A stretch of DNA of 59,508 nt from an uncultured Gammaproteobacteria bacterium (GTDB lineage Bacteria; Pseudomonadota; Gammaproteobacteria; SZUA-229), in contig CAJXZZ010000004.1 of assembly GCA_913065105.1 (NCBI GenBank), positions 1 to 59,508 of the forward strand, written 5' to 3'. A program made the translations under genes and the position numbers. The notes beneath the pieces are model-generated. The model was not told where the DNA came from. It was given only the letters and a program-made list of their open reading frames with translations, and searched no databases. This document shows positions 50,879-58,644 of this stretch, piece by piece (within the stretch, counting starts at the first letter, position 1; each line of letters starts with the position of its first letter).

Positions 50879-52192
50879 GTGAGCACAGAAGCCTATCTAG
50901 GTATTGATATCGGCACCTCTGGTATCCGTGGCTGCTGCATCAATGATAATGCAGATGAGATAATCAACGTTCAGCTGGCTTTCGATAGTAATCCGCCAGA
51001 TGGCGGGCGAAACGAACAGGATCCAAATATCTGGCTACAGCAGCTTGATTATTTAATCATTGAGATAACCCGACAGCTACATCAGCTGGCAACCCGGTAT
51101 CATATCAAGGCAATTGCCATTGACGGCACATCCAGTACATTGATCGCCTGCAAAAGAGACGGCACAGCACTGTCACCCGCGTTAATGTACAACGACCAGC
51201 AAAGCCAGAAACAAGCTGAAATAATTAGTCGTTTTGCCCCCGCTGAAACTGCCGTACACGGTGCCACTTCTTCACTGGCTAAAGCCCTTTTCCTACTGGA
51301 AAAAAACCCGGAAACAGAAATTTTCTGTCACCAGGCTGACTGGCTGGCTGCATCTCTCACCGGACACTACGGTATTAGTGATGAAAACAATTGTTTGAAG
51401 CTGGGTTACGACAGTGTGAATCAAGTCTGGCCAGACTGGTTACAAAATAATACAGAGAATATAGTTTTACCCGAAAAACTATTACCACAGGTTGTTGCAC
51501 CCGGCGCACCTATTGGAAATGTAAAACCTGCTTTAATTGAAAAATATCAGTTGGCAGAAGACTGCGTCGTAATAGCTGGCACGACAGACAGTAATGCGGC
51601 TGTACTGGCAACCGGTGCTAACCAGATAGGCGATGCCGTCACTTCGTTAGGTAGTACACTGGTTATTAAACTTTTTTCAGACAAACCCATTTTCGAACCA
51701 AAATACGGTATTTATAGTCACCGCCTGAACAATCACTGGTTAGTCGGTGGCGCATCAAATTCTGGTGGTAATATTCTATTACAACATTTCACACAGACAC
51801 AGCTTAACGACATGACAGCACAGCTCAAACCAGATCAACCAACCGGGTTAAATTATTACCCTCTGCCGGCCACAGGTGAACGCTTTCCCATCAATGATTG
51901 CAACAAACAAAGTAAGATAGAACCTCGACCAGTATCTGATGTGGAATTTTTTCAGGGTCTGTTAGAGGGTATTGCCAATATTGAAGCTGAAGGTTATAAA
52001 AAGCTAGAAGCACTCGGCGCAGCTTCGCCAAAAAGAATTTTTACCACCGGCGGTGGCAATAAAAATCCCGCATGGAAACAAATACGTGAGCGTGCAACAG
52101 GAATAGATATACTATCCGCAGCTCACAGTGACGCTTGTTATGGTAGCGCAAAACTTGCAAAACAAAGTTTTTTTAAAGCAGTGAATAACTAA
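50879..52192 (+). CDS. FGGY-family carbohydrate kinase
   Basis: The product has 437 residues from a GTG start 12 bases after the queF stop, so probably co-transcribed with it. The N-terminal ATP motif is YLGIDIGTSGIRG, the second-domain signature is VSLGS-like DAVTSLGSTLVIKLF, and the C-terminal loop is FTTGGGNKNPAWKQ. The length (about 430) is shorter than xylulokinase and glycerol kinase (about 500). It resembles proteins annotated as D-ribulose/xylulose-type kinases; the sugar cannot be fixed from sequence. Confidence 0.85.
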   Translation: MSTEAYLGIDIGTSGIRGCCINDNADEIINVQLAFDSNPPDGGRNEQDPNIWLQQLDYLIIEITRQLHQLATRYHIKAIAIDGTSSTLIACKRDGTALSPALMYNDQQSQKQAEIISRFAPAETAVHGATSSLAKALFLLEKNPETEIFCHQADWLAASLTGHYGISDENNCLKLGYDSVNQVWPDWLQNNTENIVLPEKLLPQVVAPGAPIGNVKPALIEKYQLAEDCVVIAGTTDSNAAVLATGANQIGDAVTSLGSTLVIKLFSDKPIFEPKYGIYSHRLNNHWLVGGASNSGGNILLQHFTQTQLNDMTAQLKPDQPTGLNYYPLPATGERFPINDCNKQSKIEPRPVSDVEFFQGLLEGIANIEAEGYKKLEALGAASPKRIFTTGGGNKNPAWKQIRERATGIDILSAAHSDACYGSAKLAKQSFFKAVNN

Positions 52193-52289
52193 TAGTTAAG
52201 AGTTAATAGTTAAAAACACAAACTTAGAAAAAACCGGATGATTTAATTAAAGATAAGAATTAATATTCACTATTCACTGATATATAACT

Positions 52290-53018
52290 ATGCTCTCATT
52301 TATCAAAGGCTTTTTAGATTGCTTCAGCGGTTTCGGGTTATTACTTAAACCCGGTATCAAACGTTTTGTACTTATACCATTTGTTATAAACCTTGGCCTG
52401 TTTTCACTGGCAACAAAACTACTAAGTGACCAACTAGACAGCTGGTTAGAACAACTATTACCTGGCTGGTTAAGCTGGCTGGAATGGTTGATCTGGCCAT
52501 TATTTGCGATCACCATGTTTCTTATCGTATTTTACACTTTCACAATAATTGCCAACCTGATAGCTGCACCTTTTAACAGTTTACTGTCGGCAAGAATCGA
52601 AGCTATGCTTACTGGCCAAAAACCAGAAGACATTAACTCTGATGGTTTTATAAAACTAACTGTACGAACAATAAAATCAGAAGTCCAAAAGATTCTATAC
52701 GCCATCAAATGGTTTGTACCACTCATTATAATCACCCTGATTCCAGCGATTAATATTGTTGCGCCCTTCCTCTGGATTCTATTTGCAGTCTGGTTTTTCG
52801 CACTGGAATACAACGATTACCCACTGGCAAATCGTGGGCAGTTCTTCGAAGAAGTTAAATCGTACAACAGAAAAAATCGAATGCGCTCACTCGGTCTTGG
52901 CAGCGCTGTATTTATTTTAACCAGTATCCCGGTGGTTAATTTTTTTGCTATGCCGATAGCGGTTGCCGGTGCCACAAAATTAACGACTAAAGTCAATAAT
53001 AATTCTGGGACGGTGTAA
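52290..53018 (+). CDS. CysZ/EI24-like membrane protein
   Basis: The product has 242 residues with about four to five membrane segments (26-44, 66-95, 145-171, 205-225). The segment IIANLIAAPFNSLLSARIE and the C-terminal AMPIAVAGATKL are typical of the CysZ/EI24 family, which includes a sulfate transporter. No cys operon is around, so the substrate is uncertain. It starts about 100 bases after the FGGY kinase gene. The spacer contains short-period AGTTAA repeats. Confidence 0.82.
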   Translation: MLSFIKGFLDCFSGFGLLLKPGIKRFVLIPFVINLGLFSLATKLLSDQLDSWLEQLLPGWLSWLEWLIWPLFAITMFLIVFYTFTIIANLIAAPFNSLLSARIEAMLTGQKPEDINSDGFIKLTVRTIKSEVQKILYAIKWFVPLIIITLIPAINIVAPFLWILFAVWFFALEYNDYPLANRGQFFEEVKSYNRKNRMRSLGLGSAVFILTSIPVVNFFAMPIAVAGATKLTTKVNNNSGTV

Positions 53019-53022
53019 ACCA

Positions 53023-53226
53023 ATGGAAAATAGGATCACAGAATTAGAAATTCGTTTAACCCATCTGGAAGATACTATCGAAGTGTTAAACAAAACTATC
53101 ATCAGACAACATAGTGATATTGATCTACTGCAATTACAGGTTTCAATACTTGAGAAAAAAATAAAAGCATCACAGTCATCCCCTATTGCACATGAAAGTG
53201 AAGAAACACCTCCGCCACATTATTAA
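53023..53226 (+). CDS. slyX: SlyX-like small coiled-coil protein
   Basis: The product has 67 residues. ENRITELEIRLTHLEDTIEVLNKTIIRQHSDIDLLQ is a continuous heptad coiled coil, and the C-terminus ends PPPHY as in the SlyX family. Function unknown. Four bases separate it from the CysZ-like gene, so they are co-translated. Confidence 0.88.
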   Translation: MENRITELEIRLTHLEDTIEVLNKTIIRQHSDIDLLQLQVSILEKKIKASQSSPIAHESEETPPPHY

Positions 53227-53350
53227 CGATGTTATGTCTGATATCGGCCAAAAGCAGATGATTAAAATTGGTTTATATAATTGATAACCGCATCTTACTT
53301 AAAGTACAATTAAACGAATAAATAAAATTAATTATTTAAAGGAGAAATCT

Positions 53351-53503
53351 ATGAACACCTCTGTTCGTTTAGCTCTATTTAGCCTAATTATTTTCTCTCC
53401 TTTAACGTTTGCTCAATATTTTGAGTACGACCCTGACAACCCAGGTGAATATGCACCCTTACGCGAGGGAGAAAAGGCGATAAAGCCTACCTTGCACCTC
53501 TGA
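53351..53503 (+). pseudogene. Small exported protein, apparently frameshifted
   Basis: An ATG at 53351 with AAAGGAG upstream encodes a 50-residue peptide. It has a clean signal peptide (MNTSVRLALFSLIIFSPLTFA) and then QYFEYDPDNPGEYAPLREGEK. It reads IKPTLHL and stops at 53501-53503. In the next frame the text continues naturally as GDKAYLAPLTVDDKRK to a stop at 53524-53526. One missing A in the run before 53475 would join the two into a 58-residue protein. Sequencing error, real decay and programmed frameshift are all possible. Confidence 0.6.
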
Positions 53504-53573
53504 CCGTGGATGATAAACGTAAATAGATCGCTGACAATATAAGATTTGTTGTCACAAAATCAGTTAACTAATC

Positions 53574-55247
53574 ATGGAACTGAAAATGCCAAAGCTTACA
53601 AAATCACAATATCAACGCTTTAAACTTATCACCGCTGTCCTCACGGTTGGCATCATCAGTCTGGTTCAACCCGGCTGTGATTGCTCTTCATCTAACGGCG
53701 ACACATCAGCACCAACAGCAGTAACAGCTACATCACCTTTAAGTAATAGCACCACGTCACTGGTAACGACAGATGTTCACGCTGTGTTTCGTGATGAGAT
53801 GGATGGCGCAACGGTTGAAAGCGCATTCACACTGACAGTGAACAGCAACCTGGTATCTGCTACTGTAAAATATGACGAAACGACACAAACAGCAACTCTG
53901 ACACCCGCTGCCGATCTCCTATCCGACGCAGAATACCGTGCCACTATCGCTTCGAGTGTAAAAGACATCAATGGCAACTCACCATTGACCAGCGACTACA
54001 TCTGGACATTCACAACCAGCCCGGCAATGCAGCTGGTTTCAAAAAACCTCAATGGTGTCACCAGTAACGACCTCACCCAGAACGCAGATATCGATGCAAC
54101 CGGCCGCTATGTCGTATTTGAATCTGAGTCCAACATACTCGTAAATACCTCCACCACACTTAACCGCTCACACATCTATCGAAAAGATACTGTTACCGGC
54201 GAAGTATTACTGGTAAGCAGTGATAAAAGCGGACTGGTTGAAGCGAATAACCATGCCTACAATCCGAGCATAAGCAGCAATGGGCGTTATGTCGTATTCC
54301 AGTCAATCGCAAACAACCTCGACGGCAATACCAATGGCAACCAGCAGATCTACCTGAAAGACCTAGATACTAACGATATTGTCATTGCCAGCCGCAACAT
54401 CAGCGGTGTTCCTGATAATGGTATATCAGGTGCCAGCAATGCCAACGTCAGTGATGATGGGCGCTACGTCATGTTTCAAACGAATGATGCTGCCATGTCA
54501 GCGCTCAATAGCGGTAACGTTCAGATATATATGAAAGACTTAAGTGCTGGCACCGTCGAAATGATCAGCAGAACGAACGCTGGTGCAGCAGGCAATGCAC
54601 CGAGTAACAACCCCGATATGAACACAGACGGCGCGCATATTGTTTTCGAGTCGATGGCGACAAACCTGACCTCATCGACCAGCCAGAATCATATCTATTA
54701 TGTCGACAGAAGCGTGGTGCATAACGTCGAACAGATAAGCGTTACCTCGATTGGTACTGATGCAAATGCAGACAGTTTCAATCCGTCAGTATCGGATGAT
54801 GGATCGACCATCGTGTTTGACAGCACTGCGACCAACCTAGACGAATTAGACAATAACGGCGTATCTGACATTTACCTGCGCCATCGTCCGTCCACATTCA
54901 CCAAGATGATCAGTGCTAATCCAAACACTTCTGCAAGTGGCAACGCTGCCAGCAGCAACGCGCATATCAGCGGCAACGGAGACTACGTTGTCTTTGAATC
55001 CCGGGCATCCGATCTTGCCAGTGGTAGCGCTTTGAATATCACTGGTATCTATGTACGCAACCTGTCAGCCTGGCCGGAGATAGTTATTAATAAACTGGAC
55101 ATTCCAGCATCGACTCGTGACTCAAATGGACCCGCAATAAGTACTGATGGCCGATATGTCAGTTTTGATTCTGTCGAATCCTTTACAGTTGATGATACCG
55201 ACACCCTGAGAGATATTTTTCGGGCACATAACAGCACACGTCCATAA
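53574..55247 (+). CDS. Lipoprotein with Ig-like domain and TolB-type (PD40) beta-propeller
   Basis: The product has 557 residues. A lipoprotein-like signal ends near QPGCDCSS. An SbsA-type Ig domain (about 43-152, ATSPLSNSTTSLVTTDVHAVF...WTFTTSP) is followed by PD40/TolB-like repeats, each with D-x-x-GRYVVF or D-DGRYVMF and IY-x-KDL (about 170-545). Eight or so copies suggest a full propeller. No enzymatic residues; likely a surface or periplasmic scaffold. AT-rich upstream, with a strong terminator downstream. Confidence 0.85.
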   Translation: MELKMPKLTKSQYQRFKLITAVLTVGIISLVQPGCDCSSSNGDTSAPTAVTATSPLSNSTTSLVTTDVHAVFRDEMDGATVESAFTLTVNSNLVSATVKYDETTQTATLTPAADLLSDAEYRATIASSVKDINGNSPLTSDYIWTFTTSPAMQLVSKNLNGVTSNDLTQNADIDATGRYVVFESESNILVNTSTTLNRSHIYRKDTVTGEVLLVSSDKSGLVEANNHAYNPSISSNGRYVVFQSIANNLDGNTNGNQQIYLKDLDTNDIVIASRNISGVPDNGISGASNANVSDDGRYVMFQTNDAAMSALNSGNVQIYMKDLSAGTVEMISRTNAGAAGNAPSNNPDMNTDGAHIVFESMATNLTSSTSQNHIYYVDRSVVHNVEQISVTSIGTDANADSFNPSVSDDGSTIVFDSTATNLDELDNNGVSDIYLRHRPSTFTKMISANPNTSASGNAASSNAHISGNGDYVVFESRASDLASGSALNITGIYVRNLSAWPEIVINKLDIPASTRDSNGPAISTDGRYVSFDSVESFTVDDTDTLRDIFRAHNSTRP

Positions 55248-55267
55248 TACCTTTTGAAATCAATAAA

Positions 55268-55300
55268 TAAAAAAGCCCGGTTGAACCGGGCTTTTTTATA
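55268..55300 (+). terminator. Rho-independent terminator
   Basis: AGCCCGGTT pairs with AACCGGGCT (55274-55292) across a one-base loop, flanked by A6 and T6. It terminates the propeller gene. Confidence 0.92.
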
Positions 55301-55315
55301 AGTGTAAGCATCGCA

Positions 55316-55430
55316 CTATGGTTGTGACACCGTAACACTTAAAGTGTCTGTTTTACCTGTTTCTGGGTCCTTCGCTTTGAGCGTAGCGATACCTGCCGCC
55401 ACGTCCATTGGGTAAATTATTTCTAGTACT
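55316..55430 (-). pseudogene. C-terminal remnant of an Ig-like domain protein
   Basis: Read on the minus strand, about 30 residues (MDVAAGIATLKAKDPETG, then KTDTLSVTVSQP and a stop at 55316-55318) look like the last strands of a Big_2-type bacterial Ig domain. There is no start, ribosome-binding site or longer domain upstream, so this is a fragment. Confidence 0.5.
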
Positions 55431-55437
55431 GGGTTTG

Positions 55438-55518
55438 ATGATTGAACGACCGCGTGAGATGTTAGAATTTGAAACACCGGCAGAACGTTTTAATACATGT
55501 GTTGCATTGACCAATTGA
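55438..55518 (+). pseudogene. IS30-family transposase C-terminal remnant
   Basis: A 26-residue in-frame stretch ERPREMLEFETPAERFN followed by TCVALTN and a stop matches the conserved C-terminal tail of IS30-family transposases (N-x-RPR-x-x-L-x-F-x-TPAE). No catalytic DDE region or terminal repeats remain. It overlaps the Ig-tail remnant on the other strand, so the area is a patchwork of decayed sequence. Confidence 0.6.
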
Positions 55519-55592
55519 AGTCACAATCAAAAGCTGACATTAGGTTAATTTTACTGAAGGTGTGATTTTAACTAAAGAAGTTTTCTTATTAA

Positions 55593-56192
55593 TTATTTAA
55601 TAATCTCGCGTCCAACCTCATCCAGCTGCATCGCAAAAAGAGCGATAAAAGCCGCATAAACAACACAGTTAGCTATTACCAGTGCAGCATGAGTTTTTTG
55701 GTTATCAGTAAGTCGCAATACTATTGAGATAAGTAACCAGACAGCTATCAGTGGCACGGTCGGCGCGAATGGATGACCGAAGGCTGGCCAGATGAAAATT
55801 GCCCACAGCCAGAAAATGATCAAAATAGAAAAAAAAGTCTTTCGGAAATTATAATATTCTGTACGTAGGTCGATTGATCTATCTTTAATATCTGGAATCA
55901 TCAGACTGGTGCCTAGATAAAGCAATGTGGGCCCGATCAGCAGGTATAAAAAACTTAAGAAGTTGATATTATCGATAGATGATTTCACTCCAAGGATTGA
56001 CCACCATAAAAGCAAATGTGTAAACAACTGAAAAACAGCCAGTAGTGTATAGACCCAGTAATGCTGGATATTTAGTGTTGAATTATTTTTTAAATATTCG
56101 GCAAAACTGCCAACCAGGCGAACAATTCCAAGACCATTGATAACGGCTGCCAGCGCTATTACTAATGGCCAGATATCTTTTATTGATTCCAT
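55593..56192 (-). CDS. Hypothetical membrane protein
   Basis: The product has 199 residues with about five to six hydrophobic segments (9-28, 45-66, 77-98, 115-135, 140-160, 168-187). I do not recognise the family. There are no charged catalytic clusters. It stands alone downstream of the IS30 remnant; transcription is away from the REP-like hairpin. Confidence 0.6.
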   Translation of the reverse strand: MESIKDIWPLVIALAAVINGLGIVRLVGSFAEYLKNNSTLNIQHYWVYTLLAVFQLFTHLLLWWSILGVKSSIDNINFLSFLYLLIGPTLLYLGTSLMIPDIKDRSIDLRTEYYNFRKTFFSILIIFWLWAIFIWPAFGHPFAPTVPLIAVWLLISIVLRLTDNQKTHAALVIANCVVYAAFIALFAMQLDEVGREIIK

Positions 56193-56251
56193 AGATAATA
56201 TGAGTTGTTGTGATAACGTGTTAGAAGGCCCTTACACGATTTATAATAAAT

Positions 56252-56317
56252 AAAGGGGTCGGTGTCAAATGATAATCATATAGAAATATACAATTCTTGT
56301 TTGACACCAATCCCTTT
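56252..56317. repeat. REP-like inverted repeat (GGGGTCGGTGTCAAA type)
   Basis: AAAGGGGTCGGTGTCAAA (56252-56269) and TTTGACACCAATCCCTTT (56300-56317) are near-complete inverted repeats with two mismatches (one G-U in RNA) around a 30-base AT-rich centre. This sequence type is common next to REP-associated (RAYT) transposases. No such gene is in the window, so it is probably a non-autonomous copy. Confidence 0.7.
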
Positions 56318-56373
56318 GATTCCCAATTTACCCAACACATGCGGTTATATCGGTTTTTCGATTCCTGGATAAG

Positions 56374-56901
56374 TTACTTTTTCGGAAAATCCTTAAACAT
56401 GGTGTTCACCACATACTCCAGTCTTTTCTTCTGAGTTTCCGAATCCAGGTTCTTCATCTCAGCTGTTGCAGTCGACACCCAGGTTACGAAACCGGTCTCT
56501 GCGTCCACCAGCATCACAACTAACCCGGTCTGGGGCACATTGTCCAGAGTTTCTAACTTTGTTTTCGGGTCGGTCTTGAGATCCAGAGCATCCATATCCA
56601 CGCCCACTGCATAAGCGACATATATATCCGGATTATTAGTTACCTCGGTCATGCCTTTATTGCGCAGCGCTTCGTTGACGCGAAATTGAATTTCACCATC
56701 TGCGTCAAATTTCGGTGGCTCCCATATACCTTCAGCATCTTCGACAATCCCTACCGCAGCCAGCCAGGCATAGGTTTTATAGCCACTTAAATTAGCTTTA
56801 GGATCTGTTTCACTTTCGACTTTGATATCATCTTTAGGAAATGTGCTACAGCCTGTAACAAACCAGGCCATTACCAGTATTGCTAGAACTATTTTTTTCA
56901 T
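56374..56901 (-). CDS. DUF4136 family lipoprotein
   Basis: The product has 175 residues from the ATG at 56901, with AAGGTG seven bases upstream. The lipobox is FVTGCST. The domain (about 25-170) has YKTYAWL, a conserved RVNEALRNKGM and DIYVAYAVG, the DUF4136 pattern. These are small outer-envelope lipoproteins of unknown function. Confidence 0.82.
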   Translation of the reverse strand: MKKIVLAILVMAWFVTGCSTFPKDDIKVESETDPKANLSGYKTYAWLAAVGIVEDAEGIWEPPKFDADGEIQFRVNEALRNKGMTEVTNNPDIYVAYAVGVDMDALDLKTDPKTKLETLDNVPQTGLVVMLVDAETGFVTWVSTATAEMKNLDSETQKKRLEYVVNTMFKDFPKK

Positions 56902-56996
56902 GATTTCACCTTCTATCATTTAGTTGTTAATTTCCAGGTTTAAACCCCGGGTTTTAGAGCAGCGGCTTCGACTATTTGCAAGATACTCTCAGCCGC

Positions 56997-57284
56997 CTAT
57001 TTAACGCCTTTAATAAATTCATTGGGGTCTTCTTCCTTGTTGGCATCCTCTTTCTCGATGAGTGCATGAAGCGTCTTGCCAAACTCTCCCAGTGCTGCTG
57101 TCATATCCTTGACCTGTTGATCATTCAGATCAAGCTTGGTCTTCAGTTCGGCGACGATTTCATCCGGGGCAAAGTCTGCCATTGCATCCGCAGCATACGA
57201 AACTGAACTGCTCAGCATCGTCAGTGAAAATAACACGATGCTAATTATCGTGATTAATAGTTTTCTAAAAAATAAATGCTTCAT
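56997..57284 (-). CDS. Small exported protein, possibly Spy/CpxP-like
   Basis: The product has 95 residues. The signal peptide ends SYAADA. The mature part is mostly helical: ELKTKLDLNDQQVKDMTAALGEFGKTL resembles an LTxxQ-type repeat of Spy/CpxP chaperones, but only once. Assignment is tentative. Lies between the DUF4136 gene and the direct repeat. Confidence 0.55.
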   Translation of the reverse strand: MKHLFFRKLLITIISIVLFSLTMLSSSVSYAADAMADFAPDEIVAELKTKLDLNDQQVKDMTAALGEFGKTLHALIEKEDANKEEDPNEFIKGVK

Positions 57285-57303
57285 GAGATATCTCCGTTGC
57301 TTT

Positions 57304-57423
57304 AATAATTAGCAATCATATTTACATTTTGATTACCTCAAAAACATGTTTAAAGCTTAACTTCTGGCTTACTTATCCCCTCACATCATCTGGAGAGGGC
57401 GTCAAAAACATCTGCAGCAATGC
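57304..57423. repeat. 120-bp direct repeat, copy A
   Basis: Copy A of a sequence running from AATAATTAGCAATCAT to GCAGCAATGC. It is about 90 percent identical to 58163-58282. In its coding orientation (minus) it contains the 3' end of a gene like 58235-58549 (ALLQMFLTPSPDDVRG). Compared with the other copy, an internal segment has been lost between two GCATTGCT repeats. Confidence 0.8.
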
Positions 57424-57478
57424 CGCTGACAGGCAACATGAAAACCAAACATAAAAGCAGGCCAGAGATGCGCTCGCT

Positions 57479-58138
57479 CTAGAAGTGTCTCGCAACACCA
57501 ACCGTAATGAATGTTTGGTCGATCGGTAAATTGTGATTGCTATCAGCGTCCGCATCAATGAATCGTAACGCTGCGTTCACGCCCCAGTTCTTTGCGACCC
57601 ACCAATCAGCACCCAGCGCAAATCCCAACGCTGGAAACTCGTTGTCGGTTTTAAAATCAAATGTACCGGTGCCGGGCACATAGAAGCTCAAGTCGTCCAG
57701 CCAGGCAACGTAAGCTATCTGCGGCGCAATCCAGAAATCGAATTTTTTTGTGTTGACCAAGTGAAAGTTCACCGCGAACCAAATGTTGAGAGAGGCGAGC
57801 GTGTCCTGCTGAACTCCCGTGCCGACGGAATGCTTAAAATTAATGTCCATATCGGTGTAACCGACTGCCAAATCAAGCCCTATGAGCTTGCTGTACCGGC
57901 GCTCGATATCAAACCCAATGCCCAACGAGTTGCCGTCGACATCCAGCTCTACGGTACCGAAGGTCGGATCCTCAAAAGTGGTGGTGTCGTCTTCCAGAAA
58001 ACGACCGACTGCGCCGGCCCACACCCGTCCTGTCCAGCCATCGTACTCGGTCTGCGCTGTAGTGGCTTGCGCACCTGAAACGATGCCCATGGTTATGAGT
58101 AACAAAAGCGTCGTCAAGATTGGCTTGGTATCGTTCAT
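57479..58138 (-). CDS. OmpW-like outer-membrane beta-barrel protein
   Basis: The product has 219 residues. The signal peptide ends SGAQATTAQ. About eight alternating amphipathic strands (for example SLGIGFDIERRYSKLIGLDLAVGY) are followed by a terminal aromatic F (VARHF), typical of outer-membrane barrels. Length and strands fit an OmpW/porin-like family. No iron, copper or sugar-binding motif. Flanked on both sides by copies of the 120-bp repeat. Confidence 0.75.
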   Translation of the reverse strand: MNDTKPILTTLLLLITMGIVSGAQATTAQTEYDGWTGRVWAGAVGRFLEDDTTTFEDPTFGTVELDVDGNSLGIGFDIERRYSKLIGLDLAVGYTDMDINFKHSVGTGVQQDTLASLNIWFAVNFHLVNTKKFDFWIAPQIAYVAWLDDLSFYVPGTGTFDFKTDNEFPALGFALGADWWVAKNWGVNAALRFIDADADSNHNLPIDQTFITVGVARHF

Positions 58139-58162
58139 TTGAGTTATCCCCCTAGCTGTTTA

Positions 58163-58282
58163 AATAATTAGCAATCATATTTACATTTTGATTGCCTCAA
58201 AAACATGTTTAAAGCTTAACTAATGGCTTACTTATCACCTCACATCATCCGGCAAGGGCGTCAAAAACATCCGCAGCAATGC
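58163..58282. repeat. 120-bp direct repeat, copy B
   Basis: Copy B of the repeat at 57304-57423; it includes the stop end of the truncated gene 58235-58549. The two copies flank the OmpW-like gene in the same orientation. Confidence 0.8.
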
Positions 58283-58549
58283 ACCTTTACCAAGGTGTTT
58301 GCGGATCACGGACAGCATGTTGTAACTGAGCAATGCAGCTGACAGACATACCGTGTTAAGCCAGACGTGTTTCACATCTGCATGCTGGAACACAGCGATC
58401 AGCGAGGCACCGAAGCCATCATATTCATGCCGCCCCTCGAATGCTTTTTCGAGTAGCAACACAACGAAAACACCAAAAGCATACAGAGCCGTTCGCAACA
58501 CAACACCCACCCAGGCAGAACGGGCCTTGACCCATGCGCCCAGCGGAAC
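58235..58549 (-). CDS. Hypothetical membrane protein, 5' end cut by adapter
   Basis: The visible 104 residues, VPLGAWVKARSAWVG to TPLPDDVR, contain two hydrophobic segments and a conserved-looking HADVKHVWLN region. It is known to me only as an unnamed proteobacterial membrane protein. The frame continues to 58564 with an apparent start MLFRS, but that peptide is encoded by the Illumina adapter, so the true start is missing. The related fragment in repeat copy A shows it was once duplicated. Confidence 0.6.
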   Translation of the reverse strand, partial: VPLGAWVKARSAWVGVVLRTALYAFGVFVVLLLEKAFEGRHEYDGFGASLIAVFQHADVKHVWLNTVCLSAALLSYNMLSVIRKHLGKGALLRMFLTPLPDDVR

Positions 58550-58625
58550 AGATCGGAAGAGCACACGTCTGAACTCCAGTCACGTGGCCTTAACTCGTAT
58601 GCCGCCTTCTGCTTGAAAAAAAAAA
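58550..58625 (+). other. Illumina TruSeq index adapter plus poly-A (assembly artefact)
   Basis: From 58550 the plus strand reads AGATCGGAAGAGC, then the constant TruSeq read-1 adapter to CAC at 58583. The six-base index GTGGCC (58584-58589) is that of TruSeq index 20. It is followed by the P7 end with two substitutions (an A for T in CTCG's lead, and GCCGCC for GCCGTC) and GCTTG at 58611-58615. Ten A residues (58616-58625) follow. This is library sequence, not genomic. Apparent peptides here (DRKSTRLNSSH, FFFSSRRRH, MLFRS) are the well-known adapter translations. Confidence 0.98.
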
Positions 58626-58644
58626 GGCCTTAGGGTGTAAACAT

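Noticed and set aside
52193-52289. Short-period AGTTAA repeats before the CysZ-like gene
   Set aside because: Looks like low-complexity AT-rich sequence; no CRISPR-like spacing or unit length.
57373-57558. Minus-strand ORF ending MFLTPSPDDVRG
   Set aside because: Only the last part is a duplicated gene tail; the rest overlaps the OmpW-like gene in another frame.
58353-58616. Plus-strand ORF ending DRKSTRLNSSH
   Set aside because: The peptide is the translation of the Illumina adapter, so it is not a gene.
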